The position numbers and the translations under genes are program-made. A stretch of DNA of 64,000 nt, from the NCBI RefSeq assembly GCF_027484705.1, contig NZ_JAIXSL010000011.1, forward strand, positions 62,001-126,000, given 5' to 3'. Numbering within the stretch: position 1 is the stretch's first letter; each line of letters opens with the position of its first letter. Origin of the DNA: Flavobacterium sp. Its GTDB lineage: Bacteria; Bacteroidota; Bacteroidia; Flavobacteriales; Flavobacteriaceae. The notes beneath the pieces were generated by a model, which saw only the letters and a list, made by a program, of their open reading frames with translations, was not told the origin of the DNA and ran no database searches. This document shows positions 25,960 to 33,962 of the stretch, piece by piece.

Positions 25960-27015
25960 TCACTTTTTTTCGAACAAGCAAAATAGATTTTTCCAATGAA
26001 TGCGTTCGCTTTTTAAAATAGCGTGTTTATACAAATCAATTTCCGTTAATTTTTCGAAAGTGAAATCTTCCTGTTTTGAATAGGGGAACAATCCGTGTTT
26101 CTTGAGCCTTTTGGCCAAATATTCCTGTTCGTATTGTCCGGGTGTCGGGATAAAAAATGCTTTTTTCTCCAAGGCAGCCAAATCCATCACGGTCGTATAT
26201 CCCGAACGGCAAAGCACGATCTCACTTTCATTGAACGTTTGTTCGAGTTGCTCCGAGGTCATAAAATTGTAGTAAGTCACATGGTCAATTTCAATTTTAG
26301 ATTGCTGCAAAGCCATTTTCCCGCAGATGAAAACTACGCTACCTTTGAAGTCATCAATAGAGTCTCGCAAACGGTGCTCTAATATACTGCGTTGCGGCTC
26401 CGGCCCGGAAAGAATAATCATTAGATCATATTTTACCGGAACCTCTTTTTTTTCCAAACGGCTCAGCGGGCCAATATATTTAATGTGGTCGAGCGGTTTT
26501 TTTAAATGACCAAGTTTTCCGGTTAAATTCGGCGCATCTTCATAATCAGGAACCCAGCATTCGTCATACTTTTTGATAATGTGCTGGTGCAGTTTACTCG
26601 AAATCCAGGTGGTGTTGCCCGTCAAAACATTCAACTGATGTGTCATAAAAACAGAATGTACTTTTTTACTGTACACACCCAATCGATTGTCGGAAATAAT
26701 GCCTGTAAGGTTGTATTCTTTCACCCATTGCTTGACAATTTTTTTCTCTTCAAGAATCGCGTCCATCATTCTGGGCATGCTTTTGAGCATTTTCCATTTG
26801 AAATCAGCGCCGTCTTTCGCATATTCGATTTCATACGAAGGCAATTCCAGCGCTTTCAGATAGGGAAACTCTTTCTTTAGCATCGCCAAAGCATCGCCAT
26901 CAGAAGCCAGAATCGGCGTAAACCCGTTTTCTTGCAAAGCTTTGATGATCGGGATGCAACGTGTGGCGTGGCCTAAACCCCAATTCAACGGCGCGACTAA
27001 AATATTTTTTTCCAT
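25960..27015 (-). CDS. MurG/GT28-like glycosyltransferase family protein
   Basis: 351 residues from MEKNILVAP at 27015 (an ATG at 27024 would add three). A GT-B fold with a UDP-GlcNAc-transferase-like start VAPLNWGLGHATRCIPIIKAL. Cytoplasmic loop GIISDNRLGVYS, C-terminal domain LIILSGPEPQRS and nucleotide-sugar loop SGYTTVMDLAALEKKAFFIPTPGQYEQEYLA, all like MurG. The true MurG is normally in the dcw cluster, so this is probably a different sugar transferase of unknown acceptor. Convergent with phoR, divergent from trmB. Confidence 0.82.
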   Translation of the reverse strand: MEKNILVAPLNWGLGHATRCIPIIKALQENGFTPILASDGDALAMLKKEFPYLKALELPSYEIEYAKDGADFKWKMLKSMPRMMDAILEEKKIVKQWVKEYNLTGIISDNRLGVYSKKVHSVFMTHQLNVLTGNTTWISSKLHQHIIKKYDECWVPDYEDAPNLTGKLGHLKKPLDHIKYIGPLSRLEKKEVPVKYDLMIILSGPEPQRSILEHRLRDSIDDFKGSVVFICGKMALQQSKIEIDHVTYYNFMTSEQLEQTFNESEIVLCRSGYTTVMDLAALEKKAFFIPTPGQYEQEYLAKRLKKHGLFPYSKQEDFTFEKLTEIDLYKHAILKSERIHWKNLFCLFEKK

Positions 27016-27086
27016 AGAAATCATTCAAAGCGAACTCGCCTTAACAGGGCGCAAAATAAAAACATTTCCGGTCTTGTATATTTCCT

Positions 27087-27094
27087 TAATTTTG
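27087..27094 (+). promoter_or_regulatory. -7 promoter motif upstream of trmB
   Basis: TAATTTTG, 20 bp before the GTG start, with ATTT near the -33 position. Confidence 0.45.
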
Positions 27095-27114
27095 CCAAAA
27101 CATTAAATAACATC

Positions 27115-27789
27115 GTGGGAAGTAAAAATAAGTTAAAAAGGTTTAAGGAAAACGAAACGTTCCAAAACGTTTTTCAGCCGACGCGCGAAGAAGTCGTTTC
27201 AGGAAATTTTGCGCTCAAAGGCAAATGGAACAGCGAATTTTTCAAAAATGAAAACCCTTTAGTTTTAGAATTGGGTTGTGGCAAAGGCGAATATTCCGTC
27301 GGTTTGGCCGAGCGTTATCCGGATAAGAATTTTATCGGCATCGACATCAAAGGCGCGCGGTTCTGGCGCGGTGCGAAAACGGCGGTTGAAGACGGTTTGC
27401 ATAATGTAGCCTTCGTCCGTACGCAAATCGAACTCATCGACCATCTTTTTGCCGCGCACGAAGTCGACGAAATCTGGATTACTTTTCCCGACCCGCAGAT
27501 CAAATACAAACGCACCAAACACCGCATGACCAATACCGAGTTTTTGAAATTGTATAAAAAAATCCTCAAAAAAGACGGCGTGGTCAACCTCAAGACTGAC
27601 AGCGAATTCATGCACGGCTACACTTTAGGATTGCTGCACGGCGAAGGGCACGAAGTTTTATATGCGAACCACAATGTCTATAAAAACGAAGGCAGTCCCG
27701 CAGAAGTGACCGCCATTCAAACGTTCTACGAAAAACAATATTTGGAAATCAACAAAGCAATTACGTATATTCGTTTTAAAATCAAATAG
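27115..27789 (+). CDS. trmB: tRNA (guanine-N7-)-methyltransferase
   Basis: 224 residues. The start is GTG at 27115, giving the typical GSKNKLKRF N-terminus. SAM-binding motif VLELGCGKGEYSVGLA, then FIGIDIKGARFWRGAKTA, and the family signature IWITFPDPQIKYKRTKHRM. It forms m7G46 in tRNAs. The stop touches the next ATG (TAGATG), so a LysE-like gene follows in one operon, then an alkyltransferase-like gene. Confidence 0.94.
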   Translation: MGSKNKLKRFKENETFQNVFQPTREEVVSGNFALKGKWNSEFFKNENPLVLELGCGKGEYSVGLAERYPDKNFIGIDIKGARFWRGAKTAVEDGLHNVAFVRTQIELIDHLFAAHEVDEIWITFPDPQIKYKRTKHRMTNTEFLKLYKKILKKDGVVNLKTDSEFMHGYTLGLLHGEGHEVLYANHNVYKNEGSPAEVTAIQTFYEKQYLEINKAITYIRFKIK

Positions 27790-28416
27790 ATGGCTTTTGT
27801 ACTTCCGCTTTTTTTGGGTTTTTGTATCGCAATCTTAGCGGTGATCCTTCCGGGATTGATCAATATGACAGCAGCAAAAATCAGCCTTGAGGAAGGGAAA
27901 ACACAAGCCTTGAGTTTTATTTTTGGCGCCTCGGTCATTGTTTTTTTTCAAACCTATGTAGCGGTACTTTTTGCGCGGTTCATCAATGCGCACCTCGAAA
28001 TCATTTCATTGCTGCAGGAAATTGGAATCCTCATTTTTTCCGGGCTCAGCATTTACTTTTTCTGGATTGCCAAGAAACCCAGGAACAAACATCAAGGGCT
28101 TAAAATCCGTGGGAAATCCAATCGTTTTTTCTTTGGCGTTTTGCTGTCGATGCTCAACTTTTTGCCGACGCCTTTTTATGTTTTTACAAGTATTAGCATC
28201 GCGCATTCGGGCTATTTTCATTTCGAGCCGTTGGAAATCTTTAATTTCGTTTTAGGCGTGGTTTTAGGGTCGTTTTTAGTGTTTTATTTATATATCGTTG
28301 CGTTCAAATCGATTGAGAAAAAGACGCAGTTCCTAATGAAAAACATGAATACGATCATGGGAACCGTGACCGCTTTGATGGCGCTTTTCACCCTTTTTAA
28401 ATTGTGTTGCAAATAA
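27790..28416 (+). CDS. LysE family exporter
   Basis: 208 residues with six hydrophobic helices and the LysE/RhtB topology: first helix LPLFLGFCIAILAVILPGLIN, a loop with KISLEEGKTQALSF, then four more helices ending LMALFTLFKLCC. Members export amino acids or related solutes. The substrate cannot be read from sequence. It starts on the base after the trmB stop and ends two bases before the next ATG. Confidence 0.8.
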   Translation: MAFVLPLFLGFCIAILAVILPGLINMTAAKISLEEGKTQALSFIFGASVIVFFQTYVAVLFARFINAHLEIISLLQEIGILIFSGLSIYFFWIAKKPRNKHQGLKIRGKSNRFFFGVLLSMLNFLPTPFYVFTSISIAHSGYFHFEPLEIFNFVLGVVLGSFLVFYLYIVAFKSIEKKTQFLMKNMNTIMGTVTALMALFTLFKLCCK

Positions 28417-28418
28417 TC

Positions 28419-28742
28419 ATGGAAGCCAATTTCTTCGAGCGCGTTTATGCTGTGGCCCGACAAATTCCTTACGGGAAAGTCACTTCTTATGGCGCGATTG
28501 CGAAAGCGCTCGGCAGCGGAAGATCTGCGAGAATGGTAGGCTGGGCGATGAATGCCTCGCACAATATTGACGATGTTCCCGCGCACCGCGTCGTCAACAG
28601 AAAAGGATTGCTTACGGGAAAACACCATTTCGGAGGCACGAACTTAATGCAGCAACTGCTCGAAAGCGAAGGCATCAAAGTCATCGACAATCAAATCATC
28701 GATTTCGAAAAACACTTTTGGCAGCCTGAAGTGGAAGTTTAG
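28419..28742 (+). CDS. alkyltransferase-like protein (MGMT DNA-binding domain without the active-site Cys)
   Basis: 107 residues from ATG 28419; the GTG at 28404 overlaps the LysE gene. It has the helix-turn-helix and recognition features of O6-alkylguanine-DNA alkyltransferases: QIPYGKVTSYGAIAKALG, RMVGWAM, GTNLMQQLLESEG. The PCHRV active-site motif reads PAHRV, so the acceptor Cys is Ala55. Such ATL proteins bind O6-alkylguanine, flip it out and pass the lesion to nucleotide excision repair, without repairing it themselves. ATLs usually have Trp at this place, so Ala is a variant. Confidence 0.88.
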   Translation: MEANFFERVYAVARQIPYGKVTSYGAIAKALGSGRSARMVGWAMNASHNIDDVPAHRVVNRKGLLTGKHHFGGTNLMQQLLESEGIKVIDNQIIDFEKHFWQPEVEV

Positions 28743-28889
28743 TTTTTTGACTTCATTAAAATCTGGAGTATCGTTATCGTTTTTGCAATTTTTTAATTGT
28801 GAATTGTACATAAAAACCCACCGTCAAACCTGACAATAACAGCATCGAGATTTTCAATTCATTAACAGCAGTTTCTATCAAATTCCTGT

Positions 28890-28897
28890 TATCTTTG
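28890..28897 (+). promoter_or_regulatory. -7 promoter motif of the mrp gene
   Basis: TATCTTTG, 54 bp before the chosen ATG. The position also shows that the TTG inside this motif is not the translation start. Confidence 0.5.
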
Positions 28898-28951
28898 CAA
28901 TCTAAAATCAGTTTAAATAAACATAGTTTTAAACAGCCAACGATTCTTCAA

Positions 28952-30079
28952 ATGAAATTAGACAGAAAAGAAATCCTCAAAGCACTCGAAACCATTACGA
29001 TTGCTGGCGAAGGAAAAAATATGGTCGAAAGCGGCGCGGTCACCAACGTCCTGACTTTTGGCGACGAAGCCGTAGTCGAATTGGTGCTTCACACGCCGGC
29101 GATGCACATCAAAAAACGCGCGGAAGACGACATCCGAAAAACCATCCACGATTTGGTGTCGCCTGATGCCAAAGTCAAAGTCAACATCAAAGTCGAAACG
29201 CCCGAGAAAAACGAAGTCAAAGGCAAAGCGATTCCCGGAATCAAAAATATTATCGCGGTCGCTTCAGGAAAAGGCGGCGTTGGAAAATCTACCGTAACTG
29301 CAAATTTAGCCGTAACCTTAGCCAAAATGGGATTTTCCGTTGGAGTATTAGACGCTGATATTTACGGCCCATCGATGCCGATCATGTTCGATGTAGAATC
29401 CGAAAAGCCAATTTCAGTAACGGTCGATGGCCGTTCGAAAATGAAACCGATTGAAAGCTATGAAGTTAAAATCCTATCGATCGGATTCTTCACTTCCCCA
29501 AGCCAGGCAGTAATTTGGCGCGGGCCGATGGCTTCCAAAGCATTAAACCAAATGATCTTCGACGCCGATTGGGGCGAACTAGATTTCATGCTGATCGATT
29601 TACCACCGGGAACAGGCGATATTCATTTGTCGATCATGCAGTCTTTACCGATTACTGGAGCCGTGGTTGTCAGCACACCACAAGCTGTAGCACTAGCCGA
29701 TGCCAAAAAAGGCGTGTCGATGTTCCTGTCCGAAAGCATCAATGTTCCCGTATTGGGAATTGTTGAAAATATGGCGTATTTCACACCAGAAGAATTGCCG
29801 AACAACAAATATTACATCTTCGGAAATGGCGGCGCGCGCAACCTTGCAGAAGATTTGCAAGTACCGTTCTTAGGCGAAGTGCCGATTGTGCAAAGTATCC
29901 GTGAAGCCGGAGATTTCGGTCGTCCAGCTGCGATGCAAACCGCTTCGGTCATCGAAAAAGTATTCGAGGAAATCACCAGAAACATTGTGCAGGAAGTCGT
30001 CAGCAGAAACGAAAACCTACCACCGACCGAAGCCATTAAGATTACGACTATGGCGGGCTGTTCGGCAGTGAAAAAATAG
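28952..30079 (+). CDS. apbC: Mrp/NBP35 family iron-sulfur cluster carrier ATPase
   Basis: 375 residues from MKLDRKEIL. An N-terminal MIP18/DUF59 domain (about 1-85) is fused to a P-loop NTPase with deviant Walker A ASGKGGVGKST (about 104-114), LDADIYGPSMP and DLPPGTGDIHLS. The typical CxxC of Mrp near the C-terminus is not evident; GIVENMAYFTP takes the usual place of GLVENMSYF.C..C. A lone Cys is in the final GCSAVKK. It should deliver Fe-S clusters to targets in the cytoplasm. Followed by a NifU-like gene. Confidence 0.88.
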   Translation: MKLDRKEILKALETITIAGEGKNMVESGAVTNVLTFGDEAVVELVLHTPAMHIKKRAEDDIRKTIHDLVSPDAKVKVNIKVETPEKNEVKGKAIPGIKNIIAVASGKGGVGKSTVTANLAVTLAKMGFSVGVLDADIYGPSMPIMFDVESEKPISVTVDGRSKMKPIESYEVKILSIGFFTSPSQAVIWRGPMASKALNQMIFDADWGELDFMLIDLPPGTGDIHLSIMQSLPITGAVVVSTPQAVALADAKKGVSMFLSESINVPVLGIVENMAYFTPEELPNNKYYIFGNGGARNLAEDLQVPFLGEVPIVQSIREAGDFGRPAAMQTASVIEKVFEEITRNIVQEVVSRNENLPPTEAIKITTMAGCSAVKK

Positions 30080-30171
30080 ATGGTGAGACGGTGAGATTTT
30101 AAGATGGTAAGATGGATTCTTACTTCGAAAGTCTTACCGTCTTAAAGTCCTAAAATCCTAAAATCTAAAAA
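30080..30171 (+). repeat. low-complexity spacer of short GTAAGAT/TCTTAC-type repeats
   Basis: Repeated AGATGGTGAGA-, AAGATGGTAAGA-, TCTTACCGTCTTAAAGTCC- and CTAAAATC-like words, partly self-complementary. No gene seen. It separates the mrp and NifU-like genes. Confidence 0.5.
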
Positions 30172-30411
30172 ATGACAACAGAAGAATTAACCACCAACGT
30201 AGAAAAAGCCCTCGAGGAAATTCGCCCTTTTTTGAATTCCGACGGTGGTGACATCAGTTTGGTTTCGATCGAGGATGACAAACACGTCACGGTGCGTCTT
30301 GAAGGCGCCTGCACGGCCTGCAGCGTCAACCAGATGACCCTCAAAGCCGGTGTCGAAACTACGATCAAGAAGTATGCGCCGCAGATCGAATCGGTGGTCA
30401 ATATCGCGTAA
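30172..30411 (+). CDS. NifU C-terminal-domain family protein
   Basis: 79 residues, all of it the NifU-like scaffold domain: VEKALEEIRPFLNSDGGDISLV followed by the Fe-S ligand pair GACTACS (Cys47 and Cys50) and VNQMTLKAGVETTIKK. It holds or transfers a [4Fe-4S] cluster as a dimer. Next to the Mrp carrier upstream and ferredoxin/ferredoxin reductase downstream, pointing to a small Fe-S assembly and electron-transfer group. Confidence 0.92.
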   Translation: MTTEELTTNVEKALEEIRPFLNSDGGDISLVSIEDDKHVTVRLEGACTACSVNQMTLKAGVETTIKKYAPQIESVVNIA

Positions 30412-30416
30412 TATTG

Positions 30417-30510
30417 GGGCGTGACCGCAAGGGTCGGGCTTTCCGCACTCGCTTTTTTACGCCGAACGCCGGCGCAAAAAGAGCTCAGACAAAGCGCCAA
30501 TCCCTCACGC
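30417..30510 (+). repeat. intergenic hairpin element, end-type 2, copy R1
   Basis: Starts GGGCGTGACC...AAGGGTCGGGCTTTCCGCACTCGC and ends CAATCCCTCACGC. The inner stem CGCCG / CGGCG is framed by TTTTTT and AAAAAG; the outer stem is GCGTGA / TCACGC. Compared with copy R2 at 53125, both stems change on both sides (CGCTG/CAGCG and GCGTT/AACGC), which indicates selected base pairing. Confidence 0.75.
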
Positions 30511-30622
30511 ACTATCGTGGGCATTGAAAATTTTGTCCAAAAGTGACAAATATCACTTTACAGAAGCTTCAGTTTTCTGACCTTAGCGCCTCAAAACTTT
30601 AGTACCTCAGAACCATAACAGC

Positions 30623-31678
30623 ATGATTGAAACAGATATACTCATCATCGGCGCAGGACCCACCGGACTTTTCGCCGTTTTCGAAGCCGGGCTTTTAAAG
30701 CTCAAATGCCACATCATCGATGCCTTGCCACAAATCGGCGGGCAGCTTTCGGAACTCTATCCCAAAAAACCTATTTTCGATATCCCCGGATTTCCCGAAG
30801 TTTTGGCGGGCGATCTCGTCGACAATCTGATGGAACAGATCAAGCAGTTCCAACCCGGATTTACGTTAGGCGAACGCGCGGAAACCATAGAAACTCTAGA
30901 AGACGGAACTTTCATTGTTACGACGGATAAAGGCACAAAACATCACGCCAATTCCATCGCCATTGCGGGCGGACTCGGAAGTTTTGAACCCAGAAAGCCA
31001 TTAATTGACGACATCGAATTCTACGAAGGCAAAGGCGTCAAATATTTTATTAAAAACCCTGAGAAATTCCGCGACAAACGCGTCGTGATTTCCGGTGGCG
31101 GCGATTCGGCTTTGGATTGGAGCATTTTCCTGGCGAATGTCGCTTCAGAAGTCACTTTAATTCACCGACGTAACGAATTCCGTGGCGCGCTCGATTCTGT
31201 TGAGAAAGTACAGGAACTCAAAAACCTTGGAAAAATAAGACTGATCACGCCAGCTGAAGTCGTCGGACTCAACGGGGCAGAACGCCTCGAATCGGTAGTT
31301 CTCGATGACGGGAAAGGCGGACAGCAGAAAATAGCGACCGATTATTTTATTCCGTTGTTCGGACTCACGCCTAAATTGGGGCCGATTGCGAATTGGGGAT
31401 TGGAAATTGATAAGAACGCCATCAAAGTCAATAATGCGCTCGATTACCAAACGAACATTCCCGGTATTTATGCCATTGGCGATGTGAACACGTATCCAGG
31501 AAAACTCAAACTGATTTTGTGCGGTTTCCATGAAGCGACTTTAATGTGTCAAAGCGTGTATCAAAGAATGAATCCCGGAAAAAAATATGTGATGAAATAC
31601 ACCACAGTTTCTGGCGTTGACGGTTTTGACGGTACGAGAAAAGAAGCGGAAAAAGCGGTAGTAAAATCAATAGACTAA
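30623..31678 (+). CDS. ferredoxin--NADP+ reductase, thioredoxin-reductase-like (YumC type)
   Basis: 351 residues. The FAD-binding start IIGAGPTGLFAVFEAG, QIGGQLSELYPKKPIFDIPGFP and NADPH site VVISGGGDSALDW are characteristic. AIGDVNTYPGKLKLILCGFHEA is the C-terminal FAD motif. The redox-active CxxC of thioredoxin reductase is absent, which marks the FNR subgroup. It moves electrons between NADPH and ferredoxin or flavodoxin. A ferredoxin gene follows on the same strand, separated by a hairpin repeat element. Confidence 0.88.
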   Translation: MIETDILIIGAGPTGLFAVFEAGLLKLKCHIIDALPQIGGQLSELYPKKPIFDIPGFPEVLAGDLVDNLMEQIKQFQPGFTLGERAETIETLEDGTFIVTTDKGTKHHANSIAIAGGLGSFEPRKPLIDDIEFYEGKGVKYFIKNPEKFRDKRVVISGGGDSALDWSIFLANVASEVTLIHRRNEFRGALDSVEKVQELKNLGKIRLITPAEVVGLNGAERLESVVLDDGKGGQQKIATDYFIPLFGLTPKLGPIANWGLEIDKNAIKVNNALDYQTNIPGIYAIGDVNTYPGKLKLILCGFHEATLMCQSVYQRMNPGKKYVMKYTTVSGVDGFDGTRKEAEKAVVKSID

Positions 31679-31691
31679 AAGAAAACGTAGG

Positions 31692-31768
31692 CCTAGCCCG
31701 GATGGGAACAGCATCCTTTTGTTCTGGGGTTCAGAACAAAAGATACCGTGGACAGCCGGATCAGCTCC
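31692..31768 (+). repeat. Flavo-1-like intergenic hairpin element, end-type 1, copy b
   Basis: From CCTAGCCCGGAT to AGCCGGATCAGCTCC. The central 10-bp perfect stem is TTTTGTTCTG (31717-31726) / CAGAACAAAA (31732-31741) with loop GGGTT. It fills most of the gap between the reductase and ferredoxin genes, so it would be carried in a joint transcript. Confidence 0.78.
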
Positions 31769-31782
31769 TGAAAAAATAACTT

Positions 31783-32109
31783 ATGGACGTTTCAATTAAA
31801 ATCACCGACCGCGAAGGCATCACCCACCAAGTAGATGCCCCAACAGATATGAACATGAACATCATGGAACTTGTGCGTGCTTACGAATTAGCTCCAGAAG
31901 GTACCATCGGAATTTGTGGCGGTATGGCCATGTGCGCTTCTTGCCAATGTTATGTTTTGAATGATGTTGCTCTGCCTGAAAAAGGTGATGATGAAGAAGC
32001 GATGTTGTCGGAAGCGTTTCACGTAAAACCGAATAGCCGATTGGGTTGTCAGATTCACATAACGGAGGATTTGGAAGGGCTTGAAATCGAGTTGGCACCA
32101 GAGTCATAA
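31783..32109 (+). CDS. [2Fe-2S] ferredoxin, adrenodoxin type
   Basis: 108 residues. Cluster ligands are Cys45, Cys51 and Cys54 (C-x5-C-x2-C in GICGGMAMCASC) and Cys89 (RLGCQI). The spacing and the acidic stretch LPEKGDDEEAMLSE are those of vertebrate/bacterial adrenodoxin-type ferredoxins. A soluble electron carrier, the natural partner of the reductase encoded just upstream. It may serve Fe-S cluster assembly or a mono-oxygenase. Confidence 0.93.
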   Translation: MDVSIKITDREGITHQVDAPTDMNMNIMELVRAYELAPEGTIGICGGMAMCASCQCYVLNDVALPEKGDDEEAMLSEAFHVKPNSRLGCQIHITEDLEGLEIELAPES

Positions 32110-32111
32110 AA

Positions 32112-32133
32112 AAGCGGAAATTACTTCCCGCTT
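32112..32133. terminator. weak hairpin between convergent ferredoxin and dioxygenase genes
   Basis: AAGCGG (32112-32117) / CCGCTT (32128-32133), 6-bp stem with A-tract on the left and a short T-rich right side. Confidence 0.45.
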
Positions 32134-32158
32134 CTTCCATCACTAAATCAAACAATTC

Positions 32159-33163
32159 TTATTGTACAAGCATTTTTTTGTTTTCGGTGAAAGTCCCATC
32201 GTTGTTGCTGATGGTCACTTTATAAATATAATGACCGCTACTGAGTTTGGCACTGCTACGGTCTAGATTGATGTTATTGGTTCCTGCCGGGAAAGTACCT
32301 CGAACAGGCGTGCTGATATGTTTTCCGCTAATATCGTATATTTCGATAAGCACTTTTGAAGAGGAAACCAGCATAACCTGAATCGTAGTGTTATAGATAA
32401 AAGGATTTGGGAAATTTTGGCTAACCTGATTTTGGGTATAATTGATTTCTTCAAGCCCTAAAGTCGGTCCGGCTACAAAAATCGTGTGGTTTAGAGTATA
32501 ACCCGCAGCCACACTTCCAGTCACTGTGCCAAGTTCATTGGTTACACCATCAGAAAAAACATTATCAGAAGCATTATAAGTATAACCTGTCATGCCTTTG
32601 GTATAGCCATTTGCAGTAGAAGCATTGACTTGCACCGTTGCGCTGTTTGTGCCTTCGGGAAAAGCAATCTGCGTCACCAATAAAGATGTTCCAGCTGCAT
32701 TGTATACATGAACGTGAATGTGTGTCGCTCTTCCGGAATACCAACCTGGATAAATAGAAGTAAAAGTCACCAAGCCATTCGCATCCGTTACTTGTCTTCC
32801 TCTAAGGAAATGCACCGCAGTAAAATCGACTGTTTGCATTCCTGAACCACCGTATTCTGAGTAATAACCATCTTTATCGCAATGCCAAATATCTACAATC
32901 GCACCAGCTAAACCAGTGCAGTTTCCGTTGGTATTGTTGATGGTAATATTAACAGTCATTGGAATACCCTGACGATCACTGACAATATTGGCGGAGCTTA
33001 AAGAAGCCGGTGTATGCGTAGGAAAAGGCCCGGCGGTTTCGCTATTCGTTACCGAACAAACGGTAACTTCCGTATCTTTTTGACTCGCTCTTAAAAGCGA
33101 AGGAGCCACGACAGCCATTCCCAGAATGCCGATGCTTTTTCTTAAAAATTCTTTTCTTTCCAT
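32159..33163 (-). CDS. secreted intradiol ring-cleavage dioxygenase-like protein with T9SS sorting domain
   Basis: 334 residues. The N-terminus MERKEFLRKSIGILGMAVVA looks like a lipid- or Tat-like signal without a twin Arg. The catalytic domain (about 35-230) has AIVDIWHCDKDGYYSEY and PGWYSGRATHIHVHV. Together these give the two Tyr and two His ligands of the Fe(III) centre of catechol-type intradiol dioxygenases. About 255-334 is a sorting domain (NFPNPFIYNTTIQV..., ending TENKKMLVQ). It is thus an exported or surface-bound aromatic-ring-cleaving enzyme candidate. Substrate unknown. Own promoter. Confidence 0.85.
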   Translation of the reverse strand: MERKEFLRKSIGILGMAVVAPSLLRASQKDTEVTVCSVTNSETAGPFPTHTPASLSSANIVSDRQGIPMTVNITINNTNGNCTGLAGAIVDIWHCDKDGYYSEYGGSGMQTVDFTAVHFLRGRQVTDANGLVTFTSIYPGWYSGRATHIHVHVYNAAGTSLLVTQIAFPEGTNSATVQVNASTANGYTKGMTGYTYNASDNVFSDGVTNELGTVTGSVAAGYTLNHTIFVAGPTLGLEEINYTQNQVSQNFPNPFIYNTTIQVMLVSSSKVLIEIYDISGKHISTPVRGTFPAGTNNINLDRSSAKLSSGHYIYKVTISNNDGTFTENKKMLVQ

Positions 33164-33186
33164 GACTATAATTTTTAAATCTTCGT

Positions 33187-33194
33187 CAAACCTA
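33187..33194 (-). promoter_or_regulatory. -7 promoter motif of the dioxygenase-like gene
   Basis: TAGGTTTG on the minus strand, 23 bp before the ATG, with a T-rich -33 region about 19 bp upstream. Confidence 0.5.
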
Positions 33195-33303
33195 TTTCTT
33201 AAAAATCAAACAAAAAAAGAATTGAGGTAAAGGTGGATTTTTTTGCGGTGTAGATTGTTAATTACTAATCAACAGATTAGTAACCGTTTGAATGTGTTAT
33301 ACC

Positions 33304-33957
33304 CTAGTTAGAAATAATAATTTCCACAACGAGCAACATGGCGTTTTCGGATAACGCTTCAAATTCAACGGTTTCAATTCCAAGTAAATGTAGCGCATCG
33401 CCTGATTCTAATAATCTATTTTGAAATTCAAATGCACCTTGAATGATGAAAGTGAACAGTCCGTTTTTGTTTTGATTTATGGTATGCGTTTCTTCCGTAC
33501 GACCATCATAAATGCCTATGAAAACATTCGCTTTTTCATTTTCAAAAATAGGAATCAGTTGGTTTCTTTGAGATAAATTAAAGTCGTTTTGAAAGTCATT
33601 TTCATCATTAACAGAATGCAATTGTATTTGAAAATAACGCACCGATTCGTTTTCATAAGGATTTGAAATGTCAAAAGAGTGCCCTTTTTTTAAATGCAAG
33701 ACCTGAAGTTGATTGATGTGAAAAAACCCATTTTGATGATTCGATTTAAAATCAACGCCGCCTACAATTGGCAAAAGTAAAATTTGAGAATCGGCCGTAA
33801 CTTGATGTAAAATAGTCGCACTTGCAGTTAAAGTTTCATCATTAAAAACATGCAATACGCCAAAAGCATTATCCGTAGTATTGAAAGTCGACCAACAGCA
33901 ATAATCCGAATGCTCCACTTTATTACGCCAGTCGGCTTTGTAAATTTTACCTTCCAT
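33304..33957 (-). CDS. pirin-like cupin protein
   Basis: 217 residues from ATG 33957 (a GTG immediately precedes it). The pattern FGVLHVFNDETLTASATILHQV then ILLLPIVGGVDF, and a second half ending FIIQGAFEFQNRLLESGDALHLLG...VEFEALSENAMLLVVEI, fits pirin/YhhW bicupins. The His-rich metal motif of true pirins (HPHRD) is missing, so quercetinase-like activity is unlikely. It is the last gene of a LytS-LytTR operon, two bases behind the regulator stop, and might sense or bind a ligand for it. Confidence 0.65.
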   Translation of the reverse strand: MEGKIYKADWRNKVEHSDYCCWSTFNTTDNAFGVLHVFNDETLTASATILHQVTADSQILLLPIVGGVDFKSNHQNGFFHINQLQVLHLKKGHSFDISNPYENESVRYFQIQLHSVNDENDFQNDFNLSQRNQLIPIFENEKANVFIGIYDGRTEETHTINQNKNGLFTFIIQGAFEFQNRLLESGDALHLLGIETVEFEALSENAMLLVVEIIISN

Positions 33958-33962
33958 CACGG

